Shown: positions 1 through 19,540, numbered from the stretch's first letter. The stretch is DNA of 47,500 bases from Neocallimastix lanati (nom. inval.) (GCA_016946835.1 JACVTC010000027.1:1177501-1225000), one strand, 5' to 3'. Notes: a model not told the origin generated them from the sequence alone. Made by a program: numbers and translations.

Positions 1-124
1 TTAAATATTAATATTATATACATAATTAATTAGTTATTTAGTTAATTAATAAATTATTTATTTATTTATTTTTTTTTTTATTTATTAATATATAATTTTT
101 TCATAATTTATTCATAATTTTTAG

Positions 125-805
125 AGAAACATTTACAAATTCCATTAAAGGAACGTATGAATGTTTTAAATGGTGATGTTTCATCTCGTGGTGTATGTAA
201 AATAATAAATAAGGCTATTCAAAATAAAAATTTAAAAATTGCTGTTTTATTAGGTGACAATTATATAGATGAATTAAATTTACCTTCATTAACTGATCTT
301 GAAGCTCTAGCTTATAATACTGAAAGTTATATTAATGTAATTATTCCAATATTTAAATTAGCAAATTCATTATTCCTTTATTATTATTATTATTGTTATT
401 ATTATCAAATATATTCTTACTTATTTATTCTTTTATTTTTTTTTTTTAATTAATTATTATTATTATTATTGCTATATATATTATATATTCATTTATTAAT
501 TATATATTTAATTATCTATATAAAATTATAAATTACATCAGAATTCCAATAAATTTAATGAAATTGTTAAAGAAAAATACTATCATATTTATAAAAATGA
601 AATAGAAAAAACTAATGTTCATAAATTTATTAGTTTCTTAAATGAAAAGGATTTATTAAAATATTTATTTACATTAAATATTGATATGATGGAATTCCAA
701 ATTGGCGTTCCAAAAGGTAAAAAATAATCATCAACATCAACATCATTATTGAAATATAAATAAAAATATAAATATAAATATAAATTAGATTTTAATCTTA
801 ATAAT

Positions 806-837
<32 letters not shown>

Positions 838-1115
838 TTTAGAAAAAATCATTACTTCAAATGGATCATTCTTTTACCCAAAGAAGTGTACTCAATGTCA
901 AAATACTCTTAGCGAAGAAGAAGAAGAAACTTGTTATTGGAATAAAATAAAAGAAAATTTAGTACCAGAATGTCCAAAATGTAAAGGATTATTACAACCT
1001 GATATTAGATTTTCACCAGAAAATATTGAAGAAAAAGTATAAAATTAATTAATAAAATTATAAATTAATGTATAATAACATATTAGTAATAAATATTTAT
1101 TTATAATATATATTT

Positions 1116-1160
<45 letters not shown>

Positions 1161-1660
1161 TATATAGTTTTTAAATTATTGTGAAGCTGGTAAACTTGAT
1201 GTAGATATGTTAATTATAATTGGTTTAAAGAATGGTAACATTTTTAATAATAATTTTAAAATATATGAAAAATATATTAAATAATATTTTTATTATTATA
1301 TGAAATATAATGATATTAATAAACAAAAAAAAAATTTTTTTTTTATTAAATACATTTGAATTTTATATAATATTAGAAACATTCCCATCTGATCAATTAA
1401 TTACAAACGTTCCAACTAATTGTTCAAGAATTTTGATTAATAAACAAAATATTGATGAATTTATTAACGATTTTAGTGAAAATGAAATACAACCAACCTC
1501 CGATAATACTTCAGAATCCTATTATGGTAAATCTGAAGAAGAAATTAAAAAAATTGTAGAACTTGGTGGTAATTACAGAGATGTGGTTATGTTAGGTGAT
1601 ATTAATAAGAATATAAATAATCTTTTAAGTCAAATAAATACAATGGATAATCAAAATTGA
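125..1660 (+). CDS. Degenerate SIR2/Hst2-like sirtuin (3' part; 5' end outside window)
   Basis: Exons traced: <125-336, 542-716, 843-1036, 1168-1234, 1377-1660 (TAA stop). All introns are GT..AG and the frame is continuous. The fold follows class I sirtuins (SIRT2/Hst2): a block KCTQCQ then CPKCKG (four Cys of the zinc site), then QPDIRF, DVDMLIIIG, SRILINK and a C-terminal RDVVMLGD. Known sirtuins are NAD-dependent protein deacylases. Here the catalytic hallmarks are changed: the GAGIS region reads LLGDNYI, TQNID reads TLNID, and the catalytic His-Gly (usually ...HGSF) reads SNGSF. The zinc ribbon and the C-terminal Rossmann strands are kept. I infer a structural pseudo-enzyme rather than an active deacylase. 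The frame is open with normal splicing, so it does not look like simple decay. The first coding exon begins at an acceptor (ag at 123-124), so the true start lies upstream of the window. Confidence 0.8.
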
Positions 1661-4187
<2,527 letters not shown>

Positions 4188-5599
4188 ATGAGTTTAAATT
4201 TTGAGAAGAAAACGACAAATAATAATAATTTCAAAATTAATAAAATTGAATTTGATGTAGTTAGTACTGAATTATTATCGCAAATTACCAAAAAATTTAA
4301 AAATAATTATACCAATACTGATCATGAATTAGATACCAGTATATTAAATAAAAATGAATCAAATAAAAAAAATATAAACGAAAGAGATAATGATTTTATT
4401 AATAAAACAGGATTGAAAATAAGCAATTTACAAGATATAAATTATAATTCGAAAGAAAATATTGATATTGATGAAATACCTTTTAATTGTATAAAAAATT
4501 CTAAAAAATTAAAGAGTACAAAATGCTTCATTGAAAGTAATGAAAATACTTTTGAAAAATATTCGTATAAACAAAAAGATAATATGATAAAGTTGAAAAA
4601 GTTCAAAAAAGAGTTAAATAAATTTGAAAATAATAATGATATCAAAGGTATATCTATTATTATAATTACAATTTTTATTATATATTTTAATATATAAAAT
4701 AGTAATTATAAGTTGTAATATTTAATTATTTTTATAATATTCTAACATGAAAACATTTAAAATAAAAATATATAAAAGATACGATAAAATTAGAAGATGA
4801 GTTCATTATCTCTAGTATTGATGTTGAAAGAAATATTTTTTCATACAATACTTACAGTGAAAAATATATTAGTGAAGAGGAATATGCTTCAGATACCTCG
4901 AACGAATACTGTAGTACTAGTCCTTTCAAATATGATGATGTTATTGGAATTAATATCCCATACGATTCAAGTCATAATATATTTAATAAAATTGCTTCAC
5001 CTCAACCAGAATCTAAATTTGATATAGGAAGTACCATTGAAAGTTTAAATGAAATTGCTGATTATATATATGAAAATAGTAAAAATAAAGATATTAACAA
5101 ACCTGATTTGTATAATTCGAGAAATAATGATCCAATTAAAAAAAATGATATTTTCATAAAAAATTATTTTGATCAAGCAAAATATAGTGATAAAAGAAAT
5201 TTTTATTATCCTAAAAATGATTATTATGGAATTACTTATAAATCACTCTCCAATAAAAAAATAAATTCAAATGATGTAATTGATCGAGGATATCTCTGTA
5301 ATTTTGAATATAATATAACGGATGAAAAAAAAAAAAAATAAAAATATAAATGAGGTTTCTGAAATTAAAAATAAAATGGAATCCAATAAAAATGATTATG
5401 ATTATATCAATGTTTTTGAACTAGAAACTCTAAATTCTTATAACATTGAACCAGAAAATAGAAATCCTAATGAATATGTAATGACAGAAGCTCTGATAAT
5501 TCCACAGATGATGGTAAAATAGAAAATATTTATATTAATGACGAAAAATATTTTTATAATACATGCGATTTGAAATTAAATAATAGAATATATATATGA
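4188..5599 (+). CDS. Unrecognised Asn/Lys-rich protein gene with frameshifts near the 3' end
   Basis: Exon 1 is 4188-4647 and exon 2 starts at 4779 after a GT..AG intron; the frame then runs to TAA at 5339-5341 (340 residues). The protein is rich in Asn, Lys, Asp and Tyr, is largely polar, and has no domain I recognise. The stop lies directly after a 14-A run (5325-5338). One frame over, coding-like sequence continues (beginning KNKNINEVSEI) to about 5487. A second frame change then leads into TDDGKIENIYIN and ends at TGA 5597-5599. Either the gene is decaying, or the A-run is misread and a second real frameshift follows. No short GT..AG intron restores the frame at the second break. It is a lone gene with no neighbour that suggests a role. 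Confidence 0.45.
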
Positions 5600-6240
5600 T
5601 AAATTGTATATTCAATTTATTCTTCTAATTTAATAATTTAAGATCTCATTTATATATTAGAACAATGAAAATTCGTATAATTAAAATTTAAATAAATTAA
5701 ATTATACTGAATTTTAATTATATTGATTATTAATTTGTTATGTTTATATTTACGTATGATTTATATCTGTAGCATAAAATAATGTAAATAAAAATAAAAT
5801 TAAAATCTTAATAATACTAAATTAAATAATCTTTATAACCAAAGTATTTAAAATTTTAATTATTAATATTATTATTATTATTATTTTTATTATTATTTTT
5901 ATTATTATTATTATTATTATTATATTAGTATTATTAAATTTATTTTAAAAATTACAATAAAAAAAGTATATATAATATGAATAAATATTAAATTTTTATT
6001 ATTAAAATAAATAAAAACCTGATTTATATTAAAAAATAAAACAAATATAATTATATTATAAAATATGCAATATAACATTAATTAAATATTAGATCTGGAA
6101 TCAAGCCATAAATAATATTAATACATGTTAAATAATTTAAACACTCTTAATTACTATTTTATATAATCTTATAAATAAATCAACAATTAAATAAATAAAT
6201 TAAACTTTTATAAAATTAGATTCTCATTTTAAGCTTTTAA
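5600..6240. other. Intergenic AT-rich DNA
   Basis: No gene is seen. An ATT-repeat patch lies near 5865-5925 and the left copy of a 47-bp direct repeat is at 6065-6111. Confidence 0.6.
6065..6111. repeat. Left copy of a 47-bp imperfect direct repeat
   Basis: It aligns without gaps to 7090-7136 with 40 of 47 positions equal. The most distinctive part is the ATCAAGCCA motif, which is unusual in this AT-rich context. The copies are 1,025 bp apart and lie on either side of the TAA-containing ORF at 6256-6978, so they could be worn terminal repeats of an inserted unit. Confidence 0.55.
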
Positions 6241-6742
6241 CCCAATTGTCGACATGTTTCAAGATAATATCAAATCAATGAAAAAATTTTTCAAGTTTTG
6301 GAATTCAGAGTAACTGCAGCTATAGAAAAATTAACATTCGAAAACTTTTTAGAAAAAGATGTGTATAAAGACATCATGGAGTAATATCCAGAGAATAAGG
6401 AAAAACAAATCATGGAAATGAAAAATAATGTTATTGTTAGGGAAGTGCTATTCAACACTATTAATGAAAAAATTCTGTATGGTTTTATAAACATTAAATT
6501 TTCATTCCAAATCATGCAAAACTAAAAAAGAAGTATGAAGGAGGTGAAACCGATACCAGATTTGGATCAGGAAGCTAAATAATTCGAAGGCTAAAAATAC
6601 AGTAAATCTACCTATGTACTTGGCAAGATGTTTAGTATATTTGAAATTTTAAAGAGAAAGTAAAAAGTTATCCCTGATCGAGAAAAATTAAAATTTATAT
6701 ATGAATCATTGTCCAAAAACTTCAGAAACTAAATATATATTG

Positions 6743-6774
<32 letters not shown>

Positions 6775-6978
6775 GAATCTAACGATCTGTTTAATATAAT
6801 AAACAAAAAGTTAAACATAATAGTTTATCTAGAAGGAAGAGAAGATTACAATTATTATTATCAGGATGACCCAAATGGAAATAGATATAATAGAAAGAGC
6901 AAGAAAGAATAATAAATGTAATAAAGAATTGAAGGAAAAATTACATTAAAATATATTTATTATTATATTTTCCATTGA
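6241..6978 (+). pseudogene. ORF open only in a ciliate-type code (TAA read as Gln); unknown protein
   Basis: One frame runs from about 6256 to TGA at 6976-6978 with no TAG or TGA. It holds seven internal TAA codons (6265, 6382, 6523, 6580, 6592, 6661, 6730), and four more (6910, 6913, 6919, 6922) lie just before the TGA. The translation looks like real protein (for example VREVLFNTINEKILYGF, STYVLGKMFSIFEILK, VIPDREKLKFIYESL). It uses five CAA and two CAG codons besides TAA, and a 31-A run at 6743-6773 keeps it in frame. Base composition is less AT-rich than the flanks. In the standard code it is a broken gene. In the code of many ciliates, including rumen species, it would be one intact ORF with Gln at each TAA. 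No start ATG is evident, so it may be 5'-truncated. I do not recognise the family. Confidence 0.5.
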
Positions 6979-7089
6979 TTAAAATGGAAAGAAAATATAA
7001 AAATTCTCAAATAAAAAATTTAAATTAATAAAATCCAAATTTTTATTTTAGTAAATTAAATAAATATATGTATATTATAAAATAAATAA

Positions 7090-7136
7090 ATGTAATATAA
7101 CATTAATTTAATGTTAAATCTAGCATCAAGCCACAA
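7090..7136. repeat. Right copy of the 47-bp imperfect direct repeat
   Basis: Partner of 6065-6111 (40/47 identical, no gaps). It lies 112 bp downstream of the ciliate-code-like ORF's TGA. A shorter piece of the same motif, ATCAAGCCACA, recurs at about 25944-25954, so it may belong to a dispersed family. Confidence 0.55.
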
Positions 7137-7408
7137 AAATATAAAATAATTTAGTTAAATAAATAATTGATTAAACTTTTATTACTATTATTACTATTAT
7201 TATTTTAATTATTATCATTATATATTAATATAATGATAAAATTTTTATTCCGCAATCGTAACTATAAAAATACATATATATTATTATAAATAAATATTTT
7301 ATTTATTTATATTTATTATTTTTTTATAAATATTTATTATATTTATAAATATAATACATTAATTTAATATATGAATAATTAATTTTAATATTTTCATATT
7401 ATTGCAAC

Positions 7409-12759
<5,351 letters not shown>

Positions 12760-13454
12760 TTTCTGAATTTGAGCTGTATAATAATGAATTAAAAAAAAAA
12801 AAATAAAAAAAAATAATAGTAATAAATAATACTAGAATCATCTACCAGTTTTCCTTATATTTTAATGTTTTTAAAACAACATTTATTACTTACAAAAATT
12901 AATTTATAAATATATATATATATAAGTTTTTAATTTAAACTTTTTTTTTAATTCAATTTATAAATTAATGAACCCAATTAAGCATTGTATTTATTATTAT
13001 ATCAAAATAATAATAAATTTTTATTAATATTATCTAATTTTAAAACCATTAATTTCTTTGCAGTATATATTATTTTATTTTTATTGTTATTATTATTATT
13101 ATTATTATAACTTTTATTTACTGTAACTATTTTTGTTGTTATTATCAGTTATTATAATACTATTTAATAATTTATTAATTATATTAAAAAAACAATTACA
13201 CAAAATGAAAATTTTATTTTATATTTTTTATTTATAAATCATCCACAAAATGATCAATAAAAATTAATAAAATATTTAAAAAAACTATAAAATTATTTTA
13301 AAATTTTATAATTTTTTAAAAATAAATAAATAAAATTAATAAATAAATAAATAAATAATTATTAACTTTTTTAAAAATATTTTATAATAAAATTTTATTA
13401 ATAAATTTATTAATAAGTTTTATTTATATTTATTACCTATAGTAAAATTTAGCA
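12760..13454. promoter_or_regulatory. Divergent intergenic region between TBCK and UFL1
   Basis: About 695 bp separate the start codons of the minus-strand TBCK and the plus-strand UFL1, so both promoters must lie here. The sequence is A/T homopolymer and ATT-repeat rich. I see no recognisable factor site or distinct core promoter motif. Confidence 0.5.
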
Positions 13455-15827
13455 ATGATTTCAGGAATAAATTGTATTGATTTAATTAAAAAATTAAATA
13501 TTGACACTCATATTACAACAGATAATACTATTATCATTAAAAAAAAGGTATGTGAGGAAATCGAAAAAGAGTTAGATCATAATTGTGGAAGAATAGCACT
13601 TGTTGATTTGGTAAACAAATTAAATGTTGATATTTTACAAATTGAAGAGGATTGTGAATATTTGATTCAAAATAGCAAAAATAAAATAATTCTTACTAAT
13701 GGTGATTTGCTAAACAAACAGTACATTAATAATTTAATAAACAAAATTAACGATTCCTTAGAAATTAAAGGAATTCTTTCTATACTTGAATTTTCTCAAA
13801 AAAATGTATTAAATTCAGATTTTGTATTCAATTTAATCAAAGAAAAATTTTCTTCAAATTCAAATATAATCATTAATAAAAATGAAATATATACCAAAAA
13901 TTTTATTGAGCAGCAAAAAACTATTTTGAATGGAATATTAAATAGTGTTTCTATTCCAACAACTGTTGCTAGTATTCAAAATCAATATAATATCCATGAG
14001 TCTGCTATTAAAGGTAAATGAATTTTAAAATTAAATGAATAGTTTAATTTTATAATCATTCTAATCAATAAATAAATAAATATGAAAATTTTATTTTTAT
14101 TTATTTTAAAATTATAAATTATAGAAATTTTAGGAAATATAAAAATTTATTATCCAAAATTATACATAAATGCCCAAAAGAATATAATCCAAAATTGGTT
14201 AATTCAAAATGGTTACATTGAATTTGATTTTGTAAAACAATATAATATTGATAATCCTAAAGAATATTTATTAAAAATTGTACCTAATATTCATATATGT
14301 TCAAATTTTGCTTTTACGAAAGCATTTTGTGAACAGTTTGAAGCCAATATAAATGAAATTAAACATGAAAATTTTATCAATATTTTAAATTGGCTTCCAT
14401 TATCTTATCAACTTAATGATGTATCAGAATTTATAAATTCGCTCTCATTATTAAGAACTTTAAATAAAGATACAGATAAAAATGATGATAATTATATAAA
14501 GCAATTGAAAAACTTTTTGGTAAAAAACATTTACATTAAAAATTGTTACAATATCTTAAAAAAATATATTGAAAAAAAATCAATTGCATATATTCAAACC
14601 AAAGAATATAAAATAGAAACAGATATTCAAAAAAGAAGTACATTTTTAATTCAGAAAGAAGTTAAAAGATTAAATCAAAAAGAGGTAATTTTCTAATTAT
14701 TTATGAAATTTTAATATAATAGCTTATACTAAAAATAAAATTTTTATATTTTAATGAAATATAGTTAACTGATGAATTAAAAAAACAAATTGAAATATTA
14801 AATAATGAATTGAAAATCGATGAAAATGAAGTAATAGAGGAAGTCGTTAAAATTTTAAAAGAGAATTTAGAAGAAGATTATAAATATTTATTAAAATCAG
14901 TTTTTGTTCCACAAAATAATGAATATCAAATCAATATAAACGAAAAATTAAAACTTTCAGATTTAATTGTTAGAAAATATATAAATTTGCAAATGAAATC
15001 AGATTCACTTAAACATTTTAAAGATGAAAATATTAGAAGACGACTAATAGATGATTTATTTGAAAATGATTTTAATGAACTTTCTATTCTTATATTAGCA
15101 TTTTCTTTGATGATTAACCTTCATGATTATACATTATTTATCGATGAAAAATATAATACTATTAATGTTGATCCAATTGAAAAATCATTAGCAATAAAAA
15201 ATCTAGATCCACCACTTTCAGATTTATTAAATAATTTATTTCAATCTTTAAAGAATAAATTAGTAAGTATTAAAGAATTTATATATATATAGAAATTCTT
15301 TAGTCAAAATAAATTTTTATAATATTCTAAAAATAATTAGAATAGCTTAATAATATTTATTATTATTTTTTTTAATTATTTTATTTATTTATTTATTTAT
15401 TTATTGTTTTTATTAGGATATATCTGATATTTTTGAAGTATTAAATACGATTTTAACAGAACTTCAAATTAAAGCTACTCCAGAAAATGAAGAAATAATT
15501 AAGAAAGAAATACTAAAATTAAATAAAGACTCATTAATCCAACAATTAAAAGAAAATGGTAAAAATATTAATGAAAATTCGAATCATGCTTTAATACTAC
15601 ATTTAATATGTTTATTAATTTTCCAAGATTCGTATAATTCACCACTTTTTGTTAGTGGTAAATATGTTCCTAGCTTATTAAAAGGTCCTCTTAAACAAAA
15701 TAATCATCATTCAGACCTTTTACGCTATCAAAAATTAATCATAAATAAACTAAAAAATAAAATTTCTGATTCAGAAACAAAAAATTTACTTGAACTATCT
15801 CACACTTTAATTAAATTATATATATGA
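13455..15827 (+). CDS. UFL1: UFL1: UFM1-protein E3 ligase 1
   Basis: Four exons: 13455-14013, 14125-14684, 14765-15262, 15417-15827 (TGA), 675 residues, all GT..AG and in phase. The N-terminal ~290 residues follow the conserved UFL1 ligase region: GRIALVDLVNKLNVDILQIE, then KIILTNGDLLNKQYINNL, and later blocks TILNGILNSVSIPTTV and KNIIQNWLIQNGYIEFD. The family attaches the ubiquitin-like protein UFM1 to targets such as ribosomal protein uL24 at the ER, acting with DDRGK1 and CDK5RAP3. The rest is helical and Lys/Glu/Asn-rich, and the protein is somewhat shorter than the human one (~790). It starts at the first ATG after a long AT leader; upstream frames are closed. It is divergent from TBCK and convergent with BCP1. 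UFMylation is missing from most well-studied fungi, so its presence is informative about the lineage. Confidence 0.9.
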
Positions 15828-16078
15828 AAAAAATATCTAAAGATTTTCTATATGAAATAATTTTATAACGAATAAAATAAAAAATAAAAAAAAAAAAATA
15901 ATAAATAAATACTAATATTAATATTAATAATAAATAAAAAATAAATAAAATAAAAATAAAATATATATATATATATAATAATATAAAATAAAAAAAATTA
16001 ATAAATATATAAAGTAATAATACATATAAATATAAAGTTAGAAGTATATAATTTATTTTTATAATATTAATTCTTTAT

Positions 16079-16114
<36 letters not shown>

Positions 16115-16327
16115 ATATTTATTATTAATTGTCTATCAATATATTTTTATAACTATTATATTTGTTATTTTTATATTTATTACTATTTTTAATATATATA
16201 TTTTAATAAAAACTCTATAATTTCATGATACTTTTAACATATAAATAAATAAATATTTATAAAATAAATATATATAATTATATTATATAATTATATAACA
16301 GAAATAAATTTTATATAAAAAAAATTA
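15828..16327. other. Convergent 3' intergenic region (UFL1/BCP1)
   Basis: About 500 bp of A-rich then T-rich low-complexity DNA, including a 30-T run (16081-16110). It must hold both 3' ends. No specific terminator is recognisable. Confidence 0.5.
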
Positions 16328-16607
16328 TTATTTTTTTGAGTAATTATTATTTTCTGGTTCCTTTAATAATTCACTTATTTCATTAGTAATAGTTTGAAGT
16401 TTATCCGCTGGAAAAACCAAAACTCTTCTAAACGGATCAATACCATAATCATAAAAAGTTCTCTTTGAATCTGTATTAGTTGCTTTTGCCATACGGAAAT
16501 CAACTTTTAAAACTGAATACTATTATAATTTAATTTATTAATAAATTAATAAAATATTAAAAAATAATAATTAATAATATTTCATTTAGAATAGTTAATA
16601 CTTTTTT

Positions 16608-16656
<49 letters not shown>

Positions 16657-17702
16657 TCAATAATTTCATCTTCTGGTTGGAAATAAAAAACTTTATTTAA
16701 ATCTTCAGGATCGATTCTTGACTTTTTATTATTTTTAACTGAAGTTTGTGGAGCATTTTCATCCTTATCAACTTTTGATTCAACCATTCGATATAACTTT
16801 GATATAACCATGTAATAAGCAAATTCGTAAGGTTCTTTCTATTATATATATATAATAAATATTTAAACAAAAAAAGATTAGAAAAAAATAAAAATATCAT
16901 AATATATTAATATATTACTAAATTTTACATCGTCAATTGCCCATTGAATTTCTTCTAATAACATTCTAAACATAGGAGGTACAACTTGTGGAGGCATATT
17001 AATTAATCTTTCATTTAATAATAAACCAACCGGTTTAGATTCATCATTTAAATAACCATTTAATTTTTTTAAAGATACCTGCTTTTTTGTTAGACGGTCA
17101 TTTAAATATTTCTTAATTTGTTGTATTGAAATTTTATCCTTTTTTGATAATTTAAATAAATATAATCATTTAGTTTATTGAAAAATTTTATTTAATTAAA
17201 TTATTAAATTGTAAAATCCATATATATATGTATTTTTTTTTTACTTTATGTTCTTGCATGTTTAAAACAGAAAGCATTGCATATGGATCTTCTTTCTTTG
17301 GATCTTCACTTTGAACTTTCACTGAACTTCCCAATAATGGTTGAGATAAAACTAAATCTGATAAATCTGATAAATTGATGTATTCATGGTCATTACCAAA
17401 AATTTGTTTTAATAAAATTTTATATCCATAAAAATCTTGTGGTTGCGGATCAAAAAATTCAAAATCTACATCAACAATTTCCTTTTATATTCAAAATAGT
17501 ATAATATACATATATATATATAAGTATAAAAAAAAGAAGAAAAAAAAAAAAATTAAATATGAATATAACATTTAAAAAATACATTAATTTCTTCGTCTTC
17601 ATTTTCAGAATCTGATTCTGAATTAGAAATTTCTTCCTTTTTCTTATTTTTAATATCTTCTTTTTCAATAATTTCCTCAGCTTTTCTCTTTTCTCCTGTC
17701 AT
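16328..17702 (-). CDS. BCP1: BCP1/BCCIP family protein
   Basis: Five exons: 17702-17583, 17481-17245, 17138-16929, 16838-16653, 16519-16328, giving 314 residues, the usual size for the family. The N-terminus is an acidic/Lys stretch (residues 1-40). The core motifs are VDVDFEFFDPQPQDFYGYK, then LSQPLLGSSVKV, DPYAMLSVLNM, GLLLNERLINMPPQVVPPM and YEFAYYMVISKLYRM. In yeast Bcp1 is a nuclear chaperone for ribosomal protein uL14 and supports Mss4 export; the animal homologue BCCIP binds BRCA2 and p21. Which role applies here cannot be read from sequence. The start is the first Met and no earlier in-frame one is near. It converges on UFL1 and diverges from the COPE gene ~1.8 kb away. Intron 4 begins with a T-run on the coding strand. 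Confidence 0.92.
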
Positions 17703-17940
17703 TTTCCTTTACACTTTAATTTTTTTTTTTTTTTTTTTATTTTATTTTATTTCAAAATTATTTTAATTTTAATCTTTTTTTTGACCTATAAAAAAACACC
17801 CAAATACAAATACAAATACATTATTGTATTGTATTAAATAGATTAAAATTTTATAAATTTTTATTTTTTTTTTATTATAAGTTTTAATAATGAACAATAT
17901 ATTAATATATATTAATTTTTATTTATATATATTTTGATAT

Positions 17941-17987
17941 TAAATACCATAAAATTTCATTAATTTAATGAAACTTTATAGTATTTA
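17941..17987. repeat. Imperfect 22-bp inverted repeat
   Basis: The arms 17941-17962 and 17966-17987 pair with two mismatches around a 3-nt spacer. As RNA or extruded DNA it would form a tight hairpin. It lies ~240 bp upstream of the BCP1 start codon. It could be a promoter-proximal element or the remnant of a small palindromic transposon; nothing in the sequence decides between these. Confidence 0.55.
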
Positions 17988-18147
17988 ATTGTATCTAATT
18001 AAGTGAGTTCTTTGAAAATAAAAAAAAAAAGAGAGAGAAAAAAAGTCAAATTATTAGATATATTTTTTTTCAACTTTTATACAAATATTCATATAGATTA
18101 AATAAAATTAAATCTTATAAAAATATAAATATTTAATATACCAAAAA

Positions 18148-18270
18148 TCAATATATATTTAATTCAATTAATAAATTTTCTAAACTCATAGTTTTCTTTT
18201 CTTTTGGAACTTCCTTGGAATGAATTTGCTTATTTTTGTTTATTGCTATCAAAGTTTTTATTTCAGACAT
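18148..18270 (-). CDS. Small Lys-rich ORF (40 residues), doubtful
   Basis: ATG at 18270-18268 to TGA at 18150-18148. The peptide begins MSEIKTLIAINKNK and ends in a Leu/Ile/Glu-rich stretch. Its composition is less repetitive than the surroundings, which is the only reason to list it. No family is recognised; it may be a remnant of a larger gene. Confidence 0.18.
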   Translation of the reverse strand: MSEIKTLIAINKNKQIHSKEVPKEKKTMSLENLLIELNIY

Positions 18271-18375
18271 GTTCCATTTCTAGATCAATACGTTAAGTAT
18301 TAATAAAATAACATTATAAAAAATTGTTTATACATTTTATAATATTGATATTAATAAAATTTTAAGTATATAATA

Positions 18376-18636
18376 TTGATAATGATATTAGAATATCAAT
18401 ATATCAACAGTAACAATTTTATTAGCCCAAAAAATCAAATCATTGGTAAAAATTTTTCAGATACAATAAATTCAGAATTTAATCAAAATTTAGAAAATTT
18501 TAACCAAAATCCAAAAACCAATACAATAACTGATGAAATTTTTTCGAACACCATAAATTTTTCTGATTCAAAAAATGTAAAAAATTCTTATAATAAAAAA
18601 TTTTTAATTTATGAAAAATTAATGATCAAAATTTAA
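18376..18636 (+). CDS. Asn/Phe-rich ORF (86 residues), doubtful
   Basis: ATG at 18376 to TAA at 18634-18636. The composition is Asn, Phe, Ser, Thr and Lys without a recognisable motif. After the stop, other frames keep giving Asn-rich codons up to about 18855, which suggests a decayed Asn-rich gene or simple AAT-repeat sequence. Confidence 0.2.
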   Translation: MIMILEYQYINSNNFISPKNQIIGKNFSDTINSEFNQNLENFNQNPKTNTITDEIFSNTINFSDSKNVKNSYNKKFLIYEKLMIKI

Positions 18637-19157
18637 TAATAATAATTTTTTATCAGATGAATATATAATAATATTAATAATTTTATTAACAAGAATTTAA
18701 ATAATAATAATAATAATAACCTAAATATTAATAGAAATAATAAAAGAAAATCTAATTTTACCAATAATAATATTATTATGTATTTCAAACTTAATCTTAA
18801 TAACAATAATAATATTTATTTTAATAATAATTATTATTATAATCCAAACAATTAATTCTGACAATGATAATTTCATTAATACTAGTTTTTTTATTACATT
18901 ATATTATATTGTTTATATAATTTATGTTACGTTGATTACATTTATTAATATAAATGTATCATACAATTATTCAATGTATTTTGACTATTTTAAAATAATA
19001 AAAAAATATAATAAAAAAAAATATTTATTAAAAATAAATAAATATTAAATTATTCTTTCATTTTTTTATTAGACCACTTTGAAATAAATAAATAAATAAA
19101 AAATAACAATAAAGAAAAATTAATTTAAATAAATATAAAGAATAAAAAGGTAAATGC

Positions 19158-19211
<54 letters not shown>

Positions 19212-19540
19212 AGTTAATTTATCATAATGTTAATAATTTTAAAAGGAAAAATTATGAAATAAATTAATAAAAATATTATTTAAATAAATATTAAAATAAT
19301 ATTTTATATAGTTAAAAAATTTTTTATTATATAATCAGTAGATTGAAATAATGATGACAATATTATTTTGATATTTATAATATTATATAAAGTTATAAAT
19401 TCAAATAAAAGCATATAAATATATATTAGTAAAAATAAATTTTAATCTTTTTTTTTGTTTTTATATAAAAAAAATAATAATATATATTTATCAATAGCAA
19501 ATTTTTTGAAATAATAATATAGAAACAAAAGAAAATAAAA

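Larger units (their letters stand above)
17703..19540. other. Divergent intergenic region with only doubtful ORFs
   Basis: It contains an imperfect inverted repeat (17941-17987), a 41-codon minus ORF (18270-18148), an Asn-rich plus ORF (18376-18636), AAT-repeat patches around 18700-18840, and a ~50-A run (19159-19209). The promoters of BCP1 (-) and COPE (+) must be at its two ends. Confidence 0.55.
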
